Assembly: GCA_947630425.1 (NCBI GenBank)
Contig: CANRHN010000012.1
Span: 1-40,087, forward strand
Reading direction: 5' to 3'
Length of the DNA stretch: 40,087 nt
Source: an uncultured Clostridia bacterium
Lineage (GTDB): Bacteria > Bacillota > Clostridia > Christensenellales > CAG-314
Program-made: the position numbers and the translations under genes
In this document: positions 1 through 8,525 of the stretch, piece by piece
Layout of the letters: each line of letters opens with the position of its first letter
Position numbering within the stretch: position 1 is the first letter of the stretch
The notes under the pieces: model-generated
The model's input: the letters and a program-made list of their open reading frames with translations, nothing else
Database searches by the model: none
What the model was told of the DNA's origin: nothing

Positions 1-46
1 CACGCCGCCAGCGTTCGTCCTGAGCCAGGATCAAACTCTTAAGTTT
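1..46 (-). rRNA. rrs: 16S rRNA, 5' end only (truncated by window edge)
   Basis: Reverse complement reads AGAGTTTGATCCTGGCTCAGGACGAACGCTGGCGGCGTG, the universal 16S 5' segment. Confidence 0.97.
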
Positions 47-175
47 AATCTGACTTTTCTAACTTTGGTTGAGCTTTCTTCTCAACCGCCGGCTAAAATC
101 TTTTTGATTGACTGTGTTTCAATTCTTCTTACTATTCTGTTGTCAAGCTTCGCGCTGTAAAAATACAGCTTAATT

Positions 176-204
176 ACTATACTACATAAAGTAAAATATG
201 TCAA
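176..204 (-). promoter_or_regulatory. Sigma-A promoter for the rRNA operon
   Basis: Minus strand TTGACA - 17 nt - TATAGT upstream of the 16S 5' end. Confidence 0.8.
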
Positions 205-437
205 ACATTTTTAGCTGTTTGCAAAAAAAATTTGTGTTTTGTTACAACCGCTCCAAGCAAACAACTCTCGAAAGCGCAAATTTGTCGTAGCTTAGTGAAA
301 AAATTACCACAAAAAACATTGATAAAATCTCATATTCAAACAATCAAGACGTAAAAAGTGTGATTTGGCATTAGGGTTGGGCTGACTGTGTTTTGAGAAA
401 TCCAATCGACGTTTACAATTGGGCAAAAAACTTGTTT

Positions 438-788
438 TTAATCGTGAGAATTACCGCAAAGTTTCAGTTCTATGCCCACTACGCCCCACTGCCGTTGAAG
501 TTGAAGGGAGTAGTACCGTTGCATATCGTCGGGAGACGCGGCAGACAACTCGTCGGGCGAATAACCGCACTTAGTCAAATCGAGAGTACTATACAACTGT
601 TGAAAATCGTCAAATATATAAAGCGCGGTCACTTGCGTTTTGACAACGCCCAAACTGCTTTCGAAACGAATAAAATCGCCCACGCGGATAGGGCGCCGAC
701 GTTCGTCGTATAGGCGCAGTTCGATCGTCTTGCTACCGTCGCAAATTTTGCGAAACGGCTCATCGTCCAAGTGCATTGCGTATAACAT
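438..788 (-). CDS. ASCH-domain protein
   Basis: Translation MLYAMHLDDEPFRKICDGSKTIELRLYDERRRPIRVGDFIRFE resembles ASCH domains; the internal start trims an unlikely N-terminus. Confidence 0.7.
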   Translation of the reverse strand: MLYAMHLDDEPFRKICDGSKTIELRLYDERRRPIRVGDFIRFESSLGVVKTQVTALYIFDDFQQLYSTLDLTKCGYSPDELSAASPDDMQRYYSLQLQRQWGVVGIELKLCGNSHD

Positions 789-889
789 CGTATCTCTGCC
801 ACTCTCCCACAAAAAATTTAATATCTTGATAATCAATTACTATCAGTGATTATAGTAAAAGTAACGAAAGTTGTCAATATTGGTTGGTA

Positions 890-922
890 AGCAAAACGTC
901 CCGAAAATCGGGACGTTTTGCT
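890..922. terminator. Intrinsic terminator downstream of the EF-G-like gene
   Basis: AGCAAAACGTCCCGAAAATCGGGACGTTTTGCT, near-perfect inverted repeat. Confidence 0.8.
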
Positions 923-935
923 AAAAACCGTATTT

Positions 936-2981
936 TTATTCTTCTTCCAAAAGTTTTTTGGCTTCTTCGATGATCTTGGGGGAGCTTGTCGGGGGAACTT
1001 CCTCGTAGCGGACGTACTTCATTTCGTACTTGCCTCTGCCCTGCGTCATGGAGCGAAGATCCGTTGCGTACTTCAAAATTTCCGAAAGGGGAGCTTCGGC
1101 GGTGACAACCTGCTTGCCGCCCACCATTTCCGTACCCATGATACGTCCGCGGCGTTTGTTCATGTCGCCCATGATATCGCCGAGGTAATCGGCGGGAACG
1201 GTGATCCTCAGCTCGTAAATCGGCTCGAGCAGCACGGGATTTGCCTTTTCGCAGCCCGCCTTGTATGCAAGAATGGCAGCCATCTGGAAGGCTATGTCCT
1301 TGGAGTCAACGGGGTGAGAAGAACCGTCGAACAAGGTCGCCTTGAGGTTGACCATCGGGTACAGCTGCGTCAAAACGCCCTTTTGAATGGCTGTGCGCAG
1401 TCCCTTTTCTACCGAAGGAATAAATTGACGGGGAACTGTGCCGCCCACTACCGCGTCCACAAACTCAAACACGCCGTCCTCTGCGCCCGGCTCGAAGCGC
1501 ACCTTGCAGTGACCGTACTGACCGGCACCGCCCGATTGCTTTTTGTGCTTGCCTTCCGCCTCTACCTGCTTGCGAATGGTCTCACGGTAGGGAATACGGG
1601 GATCTTGCAGCACCGCCTCGCAATTGAACTTGGATTTGAGCTTTTTGCATATAACGTCCAGCTGTGTGTCGCCGAGACCGCTAAGCAGCATTTCTCCCGT
1701 TTCGGGGTCCTTGGTGACGGTAAAGGCAATGTCCTCGTCCTTCAGCTTGGAAAGTCCGCCAAACACCTTGTCCTCGTCGCCCTTCTTGGCGGCATACACC
1801 GCGCGAGAGTAGACGGGCTTGGGCAGCTCTACAGGTTTGAGTTCCACTTCGCCGTTTTCGCAAAGCACGTCGCCCGTGCCCGTTGCGGAAAGTTTGGCAA
1901 GCGCGGCAATGTCGCCTGCGCAAGCGCAATCGGCGGGCTCTTGCTTTTTACCCTTCATAAAGTACACTTGCGAAATCTTTTCGTTTGCGGAGCTTGTAAG
2001 GTTCTTCAACGTCATACCGCTCTTTAACGTGCCGCTGACGACCTTGAAGATAGACAGCCTGCCCACAAACGGGTCGGCAATGGTTTTGAACACGCGCAAA
2101 ATGACGGGCGCATTGGCGTCGGGAGCAATCGTTTTGCCGTTTGCGTCCAAGGTGGGACGAGCCTCGGGGCTGGGAAGCGTGCCTACGATAAAGTCCAACA
2201 ATTGGTTGATGCCCTGACGTTGGAGCGCGCTGCCCGCAAGCACGGGAACGGTGTCGCCGTTGAGCAACGTGGTTGCAAAGCCACGGGTAATTTCCTCTGC
2301 GGAAAGTTCCATTGTTTCAAAGAACTTTTCCATCAGCTCCTCGTCGCTTTCCGCCGCAACCTCCATAACGGAAGCGCGAGCCTCCTCGTAAGCGGACTGC
2401 AACGAAGCGGGAATTGCTCCGCCGTTGCCCGCAAAGCTGACGTACTCGCCGCTGACAACGTTTACGTAACCCACCATTTTGTTACCCGCCAGCTCCGGCA
2501 CGACAATTTCCGAAACCTTGTTGAAGCGCGCCTTTACGGCGTCCACGGTGGCTTGGAAATTGCTGTTTTCCTTGTCGATACCGTTTACGAACAGCACCGC
2601 GGGAATTTTGTGTTCAAAGCAATATTCAAGCGCTTTTTCCGTGCCCACGCTCATAGAGCCTGTTGCGCTTGTAACTATGATCGCGGCGTCCGCTGCCGTA
2701 AGGGCTTCCAGCATTTCGCACTCGAAGTCGAAGTAGCCGGGGACGTCGATGATGTTGATCTTTGTGCCCTTGTAGCTGCAATTTGCCACAGAAAGGCTTA
2801 TGGAAATGCGACGGGCGATTTCTTCCGGATCGAAGTCCATTGTGGAGTTGCCGTCGTCCACCTTGCCGAATCTGTCAAGCGCGCCGGCGTTGTACAGAAG
2901 CGCTTCGGCGAGAGTGGTCTTGCCTTCGCCGCTGTGTCCGATCAGTGCTACGTTACGAATGTCTTTCGCAAAAACTGCCAT
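936..2981 (-). CDS. Elongation factor G-like GTPase (EF-G type II / FusA-like)
   Basis: 681 aa; G1 GHSGEGKTTL, G3 DVPGYFDF, EF-G C-terminal domains (GQYGHCKVRFEP, PVLLEPIYELRITVPADYLGDIMGDMNKRRGRI). Confidence 0.9.
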   Translation of the reverse strand: MAVFAKDIRNVALIGHSGEGKTTLAEALLYNAGALDRFGKVDDGNSTMDFDPEEIARRISISLSVANCSYKGTKINIIDVPGYFDFECEMLEALTAADAAIIVTSATGSMSVGTEKALEYCFEHKIPAVLFVNGIDKENSNFQATVDAVKARFNKVSEIVVPELAGNKMVGYVNVVSGEYVSFAGNGGAIPASLQSAYEEARASVMEVAAESDEELMEKFFETMELSAEEITRGFATTLLNGDTVPVLAGSALQRQGINQLLDFIVGTLPSPEARPTLDANGKTIAPDANAPVILRVFKTIADPFVGRLSIFKVVSGTLKSGMTLKNLTSSANEKISQVYFMKGKKQEPADCACAGDIAALAKLSATGTGDVLCENGEVELKPVELPKPVYSRAVYAAKKGDEDKVFGGLSKLKDEDIAFTVTKDPETGEMLLSGLGDTQLDVICKKLKSKFNCEAVLQDPRIPYRETIRKQVEAEGKHKKQSGGAGQYGHCKVRFEPGAEDGVFEFVDAVVGGTVPRQFIPSVEKGLRTAIQKGVLTQLYPMVNLKATLFDGSSHPVDSKDIAFQMAAILAYKAGCEKANPVLLEPIYELRITVPADYLGDIMGDMNKRRGRIMGTEMVGGKQVVTAEAPLSEILKYATDLRSMTQGRGKYEMKYVRYEEVPPTSSPKIIEEAKKLLEEE

Positions 2982-3099
2982 GTTAGTTAGTACTCCTAAA
3001 AAAATTAAATTTCGGTTAGTTTGCCAAAATGTTCCATTTTACAAACACTATCATAGATTATACACTAACCAACATATTTTTTCAAGAGGTTACGGCATT

Positions 3100-3786
3100 T
3101 TAGTCGATAAAAAATGTGTATTTTTCCCGAATATCGTTGCCGTCAAGGTCTATAACGCGAAAAGAGCCTTCCTCTCGCGGCTGTTTTTTGTAGGTTTTAC
3201 GAATACGGCGCGCCACACCCTCCAAGCTGTCGAACAGCTTTACCCCGGGGAAAACGCGCGCAAAACAGTGCTTGTACAGATTCATTGCGCTGTTTGCCAA
3301 TGCAATGCAATCGAACTGTCCGCCGAAAGGCTCACACAATTCGGACACGTACTCCACTATGCTGCGTTCGTTGCCCTCCTCGGCAAGTTGGGCAAACTGC
3401 GGCATGGGCACAGTCAACACGCCGCCGAGCGTCTGATTGCGCAAGGCAAAGGGGTCTCCCACCAACAAAACGTTGCTTGCCGTGTAGGTCAGCCCGTGCA
3501 GAACGGGCGGCTCGCAACCGAAAACGCGCACGTCGGGAAGGGAAGAAAACGCCTTGAAGCAGCGCGACGACAGCGCGACGGAGCTAAAAACCACCGCGTC
3601 GCAGCCCATTTGCCTCAATTTCCGCACCGCTTGCGTTCCCACCGACATCAACAGCGCGCCGCTTTGATTGCCCAACGGAAAATGTTCTCCGCACACCAGA
3701 CAAACAAACTCCGCCGACACCGCTTGCCGCAGCTTTGCAAGAGCGGGCACAAATCCCAAGCCGTCGTCTACGATCCCAATTTGCAT
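3100..3786 (-). CDS. MurI/Asp-Glu racemase-like protein, catalytic cysteines not recognisable
   Basis: N-terminus MQIGIVDDGLGFVPALAKLR resembles the MurI DSGVGG motif; start chosen by GGAGGATGTACTTATG. Confidence 0.55.
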   Translation of the reverse strand: MQIGIVDDGLGFVPALAKLRQAVSAEFVCLVCGEHFPLGNQSGALLMSVGTQAVRKLRQMGCDAVVFSSVALSSRCFKAFSSLPDVRVFGCEPPVLHGLTYTASNVLLVGDPFALRNQTLGGVLTVPMPQFAQLAEEGNERSIVEYVSELCEPFGGQFDCIALANSAMNLYKHCFARVFPGVKLFDSLEGVARRIRKTYKKQPREEGSFRVIDLDGNDIREKYTFFID

Positions 3787-3901
3787 AAGTACATCCTCCG
3801 CCAAATAGCTTGTCACACACTATTGTACGAGAGGGAACGCTCCAAAATGTTGATTGAACGCAATTACACACAAAAACTTTGCACAATGTGGCTAAAAACT
3901 G

Positions 3902-3930
3902 TTGCGAAAAAGTTGGAAGTATGCTAAGAT
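3902..3930 (+). promoter_or_regulatory. Putative sigma-A promoter of rpsT
   Basis: TTGCGA - 17 nt - TAAGAT, about 47 nt upstream of the rpsT start. Confidence 0.6.
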
Positions 3931-3976
3931 ATATAGGCAAAATTAGTAGTGGAACTATGAATACAAGGAGATACTA

Positions 3977-4531
3977 ATGCCTAACATCAAATCCGCAGAA
4001 AAAAGAGTTTCTGTATCCGCAACCAAAAAACTTCAAAATCAAATGACCCGTTCGCAAATGCAAACGGCTGTCAGAAAGTTCAACGCAGCTATCGCCGAGG
4101 GCGACGTGGAAAGCGCGAAAAAATTGCTGCCCATCGCTTCTTCCAAAATCGATAACGCCGCCACCAAGCACGTCATTCACAAAAATGCAGCCAACCGCAA
4201 AAAGGCGCAAATTGCCAAGGCTTTGAGCCAGCTCGAACGCGGCGTGGTCGTGGTAAAAGTGGACGCCAAAACCTTGAAACAAGCCGAACAAAAGGCTGCC
4301 GCTCAACGCAAGGCAGAGGAAGTCGAGGCTATCAAGGCTCAACGCAACGAAGCCAAAAAAGCAAAGGAAGCCGCCAAAGCTCCCGCAAAGAAAGCTCCTG
4401 CCAAAAAGCCTGCCGCTCCCAAAGCTCCCGCCAAGGAAGAAGCTCCCAAAAAGCGCGCCCCTGCAAAGAAAGCTCCCGCTGCCGCTCCCAAAACCGAGGA
4501 CGTTGGCGAAGTCGAGGACGAAATAAAGTAA
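3977..4531 (+). CDS. rpsT: 30S ribosomal protein S20 with long Lys/Ala/Pro-rich C-terminal extension
   Basis: MPNIKSAEKRV...HKNAANRKKAQIAKAL is S20; followed by a KAPAKKAPAKKPAAPKAPAKEE tail; RBS AAGGAGATACTAATG. Confidence 0.93.
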   Translation: MPNIKSAEKRVSVSATKKLQNQMTRSQMQTAVRKFNAAIAEGDVESAKKLLPIASSKIDNAATKHVIHKNAANRKKAQIAKALSQLERGVVVVKVDAKTLKQAEQKAAAQRKAEEVEAIKAQRNEAKKAKEAAKAPAKKAPAKKPAAPKAPAKEEAPKKRAPAKKAPAAAPKTEDVGEVEDEIK

Positions 4532-4545
4532 TTTTGAGCAAATTC

Positions 4546-4576
4546 AAACCCCCGCACCACTTGTGCGGGGGTTTTG
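4546..4576 (+). terminator. Intrinsic terminator of rpsT
   Basis: AAACCCCCGCACCACTTGTGCGGGGGTTTT. Confidence 0.9.
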
Positions 4577-4622
4577 GATTTTGCCAATGCTTTGCCAAGA
4601 AGAAATCTTGTTTGGAAACTAT

Positions 4623-4880
4623 TTACAGAATTGTATAATCGTTTCTTTTGTTCCACCGATAGAGTTTGGCGTTTTCCGTCAAAACATATTTTTTGTTGGG
4701 GTTGTCGGTAGGAACAAAATCGGAAATGCAATAAGGCGACAAATTTTTGCGCCCCAAATATGAGGCAGCGCCACTGTTTATCATGGCAGCAGTACAGTTT
4801 GCTCCTTTATTTGCATTTGCGTACTTTATCAACGCTCTCGAAACTTCCCATAAAAAGGCGTCATCTTTTTTGTAGCTCAT
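4623..4880 (-). CDS. Small hypothetical protein (85 aa)
   Basis: Strong RBS AAAGGAGGAAGAAATG; begins about 12 nt after the upstream lipoprotein stop (same strand). Confidence 0.6.
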   Translation of the reverse strand: MSYKKDDAFLWEVSRALIKYANANKGANCTAAMINSGAASYLGRKNLSPYCISDFVPTDNPNKKYVLTENAKLYRWNKRNDYTIL

Positions 4881-4891
4881 TTCTTCCTCCT

Positions 4892-7126
4892 TTAATCATC
4901 TTTATTCCACACGAGGGGCGTTTTTTCGTCCCCGTCGTAGTGCCAATAGTTACCCTCTTGTTGCGGTGCGGTGGGTTCGTAGAAGTACACAATTGCTTCA
5001 TTGAACACATCGCCGGCGTTACTCTTGTCTAATGTCTCCCACGCTTGCGCGTCTCCCTTGAAGTAGATGGTTTCAAATACCGAACAGCCCGAAAAAATGT
5101 CCGAACCGATAGATGTGATACCGCTCGGCAAAATTACATACTTCAATGCAGTACAACCCTCAAACAATCTGTTGTCAATCCTTGTAACGCCGCTCGGTAT
5201 TTCCAAATGCTCCAATGCCGTGCAATCATTAAAGGCATAATTTCCAATTTCCGTCACATTGGGCATGTACACTTCAGTCAATGATGAACATTGCTCAAAC
5301 GCACGAAATCCAATAGTGATGATATTAGGCATTTCTATACTATGTAAACTTTCGCAACAATAAAATGCAAAATTTCCAATTGCAGTTACTTTGCTCGGTA
5401 TTATAATGCCTTGCAATGATGCGCACCACGCAAACGCATTATTTCGAATGTCCATAATTGTTTCCGACAAATGTGCAAACTTAAATGAGAAATAACTACT
5501 GAAATTTCCCGCAAATCCTTTTTCCGCAATGACCGTTACCGGCTTGCCGTCGTGATATGCCGGAATGAACAGCTCCTCCGCTTGCTTGCTCATTGTACCT
5601 GCGGACACGCGATACTCCTGCTGACTGTTGATGAGAGTATACTGCAGTCCTTGCGTTTCGTACACTGCGTTGACGGTCATATCCTCGGTTATGCGACTGA
5701 AATCCGTCACGTCCCAATATGCGTCGTTGTCCGCTATGGGCGTGATTGTGGGAATGTCCGTCAACTCCTCGCCGTAACTGACGGTGCGCGTGACGTCCTC
5801 TTCCTCACGGAATGGGTTGTGGAAGGTCACGGTGAATTGTTGCATTGTGTAGACCGCATGCACCTCGATGTCCTCCGTGATGTTGGTAAAGTCCTCTCTG
5901 TCCCACTTTGCGCTTGCCTGACCTTCCTTTTCGGGTACTTCGGGAATGTCCGTCAGATCCTGCCCGATAAACACGCGGCGAACGATGTCCTCTGCCACTT
6001 CCGACTTGAATGTCACCTTGTATATGGTAAGATTGCCATTGACAAGGTCGGCTATCCACTGTTCCTCGTCTCCTTGGTAGAACGGGTAGTACTTTTTGAA
6101 AATGTCGTAGGCACTCAAACCGTCCTTGCCGTCAGTTCCGTTTTGTCCGTCTTTACCGTCTTGACCGGCAGGACCTTGTTCGCCCTTGTCGCCTTGTTGA
6201 CCGGTTGCGCCTTGCTGACCTTGTTGTCCCTGCGGACCCTGAGGACCGGTAATATCGGCTATTTGTTGCCAAGAACCGTCCGCTTGTTTTTGGTACACAT
6301 AGCCGTTGGACGTGTCGAGGTACAAATCGCCCTGCTTTGCTTGAGCGGGAGCGTTGCTTTGCGGTTCGCCCTCTCCCGTATACCACATGCTGCCGTCTTT
6401 GCCGTTTTGTCCGTCTTTGCCGTCTTGACCGGCAGGACCTTGTTCACCCTTGTCGCCTTGTTGACCGGTTGCGCCTTGCTGACCTTGTTGTCCTTGTTGT
6501 CCCTGCGGACCGGTAATATCAGCTATTTGTTGCCAAGAACCGTCCGCTTGCTTTTGGTACACGTAGCCATTGGACGTGTCAAGGTACAAATCGCCCTGCT
6601 TTGCTTGAGCGGGAGCGTTGCTTTGCGGTTCGCCCTCTCCCGTATACCACATGCTGCCGTCCTTGCCGTTTTGTCCTTCGGGACCCTCATCTCCCTTGCC
6701 GCCTTGCTGACCTTGTTGTCCCTGCGGACCTTGCGGACCGGTAATATTGGTTACTTGTTGCCAAGAACCATCCGTCTGCTTTTGGTACACATAGCCGTTG
6801 GACGTGTCGAGGTACAAATCGCCCTGCTTGGCTTGGGCGGGAGCGTCGCTTTGAGGTTCGCCCTCTCCCGTATACCACATGCTGCCGTCTTTGCCGTTTT
6901 GTCCGTCTGAACCGTCTGCGCCGCGAACGCTTTCCAGCCAATCTTCGTAGCTCAAAACATCTTCGCCCGCTGCCGTTGCGTATTCGACATACAGATTGTA
7001 AATCTCGCGCTGTTTGGCGACTTTAGGTTCTTCCGGTTCTTCCGTCTGCTGACATGCGCCCAAAACAAAACACAGGCACACAACCAATGCGAGAACAATA
7101 CATACCAACAGTTTGTTTTTCTTCAT
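4892..7126 (-). CDS. Lipoprotein with collagen-like GXY repeats and BspA-type leucine-rich repeats
   Basis: Lipobox-like VLGAC; three copies of KDGSMWYTGEGEPQS.APAQAKQGDLYLDTSNGYVYQKQ.DGSWQQ with GPQGPQGQQGQQG; C-terminal LRR_5 motifs (AFAWCASLQGIIIPSKVTAIGNFAFYCCESL). Confidence 0.9.
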   Translation of the reverse strand: MKKNKLLVCIVLALVVCLCFVLGACQQTEEPEEPKVAKQREIYNLYVEYATAAGEDVLSYEDWLESVRGADGSDGQNGKDGSMWYTGEGEPQSDAPAQAKQGDLYLDTSNGYVYQKQTDGSWQQVTNITGPQGPQGQQGQQGGKGDEGPEGQNGKDGSMWYTGEGEPQSNAPAQAKQGDLYLDTSNGYVYQKQADGSWQQIADITGPQGQQGQQGQQGATGQQGDKGEQGPAGQDGKDGQNGKDGSMWYTGEGEPQSNAPAQAKQGDLYLDTSNGYVYQKQADGSWQQIADITGPQGPQGQQGQQGATGQQGDKGEQGPAGQDGKDGQNGTDGKDGLSAYDIFKKYYPFYQGDEEQWIADLVNGNLTIYKVTFKSEVAEDIVRRVFIGQDLTDIPEVPEKEGQASAKWDREDFTNITEDIEVHAVYTMQQFTVTFHNPFREEEDVTRTVSYGEELTDIPTITPIADNDAYWDVTDFSRITEDMTVNAVYETQGLQYTLINSQQEYRVSAGTMSKQAEELFIPAYHDGKPVTVIAEKGFAGNFSSYFSFKFAHLSETIMDIRNNAFAWCASLQGIIIPSKVTAIGNFAFYCCESLHSIEMPNIITIGFRAFEQCSSLTEVYMPNVTEIGNYAFNDCTALEHLEIPSGVTRIDNRLFEGCTALKYVILPSGITSIGSDIFSGCSVFETIYFKGDAQAWETLDKSNAGDVFNEAIVYFYEPTAPQQEGNYWHYDGDEKTPLVWNKDD
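6120..6910 (-). repeat. Intragenic tandem repeat (about 260 bp unit, 3 copies) encoding the collagen-like modules
   Basis: 'gccgttggacgtgtcgaggtacaaatcgccctgctttgcttgagcgggagcgttgctttgcggttcgccctctcccgtataccacatgctgccgtc' recurs three times with few substitutions. Confidence 0.9.
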
Positions 7127-7161
7127 GTTCAAATCTCCTTTTAGGGTGATATACATGGTAC

Positions 7162-7190
7162 ATTATATACTTAAAATAGCGTGAAGTCAA
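7162..7190 (-). promoter_or_regulatory. Sigma-A promoter of the collagen/LRR lipoprotein
   Basis: Minus strand TTGACT - 17 nt - TATAAT. Confidence 0.8.
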
Positions 7191-7322
7191 TATTTTACCA
7201 AGAATAATGTTGATTAAACTAAAAAATCTGCAGATACTGTTCAATGTTACCAAGAATCACCGCAACATGCACAAGCGGCAAACGTTTTATAATAAAGTCA
7301 TCACAGTGCAAGGGAGTTTTTT

Positions 7323-7679
7323 ATGGAAAAATCCGAAATTATTGCAAGGATTGGCTACATAAGAGTGCGTGCCAAGCTGACGCAAAAAGCACTTTCGTGC
7401 GCGATAGGCATGAACCCGAACTACATAAACCGTTTGGAAAGCAAAAAGGATTTTTTGCCGAGCCTTGAGGTGTTGATGAAGATCATTGAGGAGTGTGGCA
7501 GCACGGAGGAGGAGTTTTTCAGCCCCGACATTGTAAATTTTGCCCAAAACAAAACGTTTACCGACAAGGTGCTTGCACTACCCGAAAACACACGGCAATT
7601 TATTCTTACGTGCGACCCGTCCCTTATGGAGCTGTTTTGTAAAGTGAACGAACGGGGCGTAAAGCTAGACGGAAAGTAA
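7323..7679 (+). CDS. XRE-family helix-turn-helix regulator
   Basis: IGYIRVRAKLTQKALSCAIGMNPNYINRLESKKDFLPSLEVLMKI matches an HTH_3 domain. Confidence 0.85.
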   Translation: MEKSEIIARIGYIRVRAKLTQKALSCAIGMNPNYINRLESKKDFLPSLEVLMKIIEECGSTEEEFFSPDIVNFAQNKTFTDKVLALPENTRQFILTCDPSLMELFCKVNERGVKLDGK

Positions 7680-7711
7680 AAAAAAACGTTTTGCAAAGTG
7701 ACAAATAATCT

Positions 7712-7740
7712 TTGACAATTACGAAATTGTTTGCTATACT
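7712..7740 (+). promoter_or_regulatory. tRNA-Thr promoter
   Basis: TTGACA - 17 nt - TATACT, 20 nt upstream of the tRNA. Confidence 0.85.
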
Positions 7741-7760
7741 GTAAAAGCATCAAAAGATTT

Positions 7761-7836
7761 GCTGGTGTGGCTCAGTCGGTAGAGCAAGTGATTCGTAATC
7801 ACTAGGTCGGGAGTTCGATTCTCTTCACCAGCACCA
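7761..7836 (+). tRNA. tRNA-Thr (anticodon CGU)
   Basis: Cloverleaf: acceptor GCTGGTG/CACCAGC, D-stem GCTC/GAGC, anticodon stem AGTGA/TCACT with loop TTCGTAA, T-arm GGGAG-TTCGATT-CTCTT, encoded CCA. Confidence 0.96.
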
Positions 7837-7838
7837 AA

Positions 7839-7865
7839 CGCCTACGTGAGTGGGCGTTTTTTTTG
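7839..7865 (+). terminator. tRNA-Thr terminator
   Basis: ACGCCTACGTGAGTGGGCGTTTTTTTT. Confidence 0.75.
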
Positions 7866-7868
7866 TGG

Positions 7869-8176
7869 GGTCGGGAGTTCGCTCAGCCGAACGAACGCAG
7901 TGAGTGAACGCCACGAGTGAACATTTGTTTTATAGTCTTTTTCTTTTCTGACTTTTTACCATAAAAAATAGCTTCCCCGAGAGTGTGGGCGTGGCGCGTA
8001 AAGCCAATCACCACAGTGTGGTGTTGGTAGCAGCCACGCGCTCGCCGCTTCTGACTTACCGCGGAGAGCGATCCTTGTTGTCCCCGACAGGGGAAAAGGG
8101 ACGAAATATTTATTTTTTGTCGAAACTCATCCACCGCTTCGCGGTTCCCCTTCTCTTGCGTCCTCAAGAGAAGGCT
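7869..8176. repeat. Repeat island A, palindromic module mosaic
   Basis: Contains 'tgtcgaaactcatccaccgc' and hairpin CCTTCTCTTGCGTCCTCAAGAGAAGG (8149-8174), shared with 22762-22787 and 32570-32595. Confidence 0.8.
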
Positions 8177-8184
8177 TAAAAGAA

Positions 8185-8525
8185 AACACCCCCAACCTTG
8201 TTTAACACAGAATCGAAGGTGTTTGCACTCAAAACAATCTGCAATACACTACTACGAAGAAGTACACCCAAACCTTATATAACAGGGAGCGAGGGTACTC
8301 CGTGAAAAATAATCTGCAACGAACACCTCGCAATAAATTGTTACGAAGAAAACCACTCCCAACCTTGTTCAACACAGCCGCGAGTGTGTTTCCCGAAAAA
8401 TAATCTGCAACGAGTACCTTGCACAAATTTTATTTTGTCCCTTTACTAAAGGGTGCAAGGTACGAGCGAAGCCCTTTTTTCGGGGAATATGCGAGCGGCA
8501 CTGCGAAGCCCTTTTTTCACGGAGT
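8185..8525 (-). repeat. Composite structured repeat, copy A (3 units plus capping hairpin)
   Basis: Three units with core 'CCAACCTTGTT.AACA....CGAG.GTGTT...AAAAATAATCTGCAACGA...TACGAAGAA', then ACCTTGCAC...GTGCAAGGT hairpin; same layout at 32782-33105. Confidence 0.85.

Noticed and set aside
918-2027. Long plus-strand ORF antisense to the EF-G-like gene
   Set aside because: Wholly antisense to a confidently identified gene, with no recognisable domain; a GC-skew artefact.
5552-6910. 452-aa plus-strand ORF over the collagen repeats
   Set aside because: Antisense shadow of the repeat-containing lipoprotein; its internal repeats simply mirror the real gene.
7869-7930. Second partial tRNA gene
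   Set aside because: Only 13 nt of the T-arm region match; no acceptor or anticodon stems can be drawn.
8229-8426. ORF encoding MCKVLVADYFSGNTLAAVLNKVG... with a similar ORF at 32792-33007
   Set aside because: The ORFs lie within the structured repeat units; the reading frame is not kept between units and no RBS is evident. Better explained as spurious translation of the repeat.
8185-8525. CRISPR array
   Set aside because: Only three degenerate units with no unique spacers of constant length, and no cas genes in the window.
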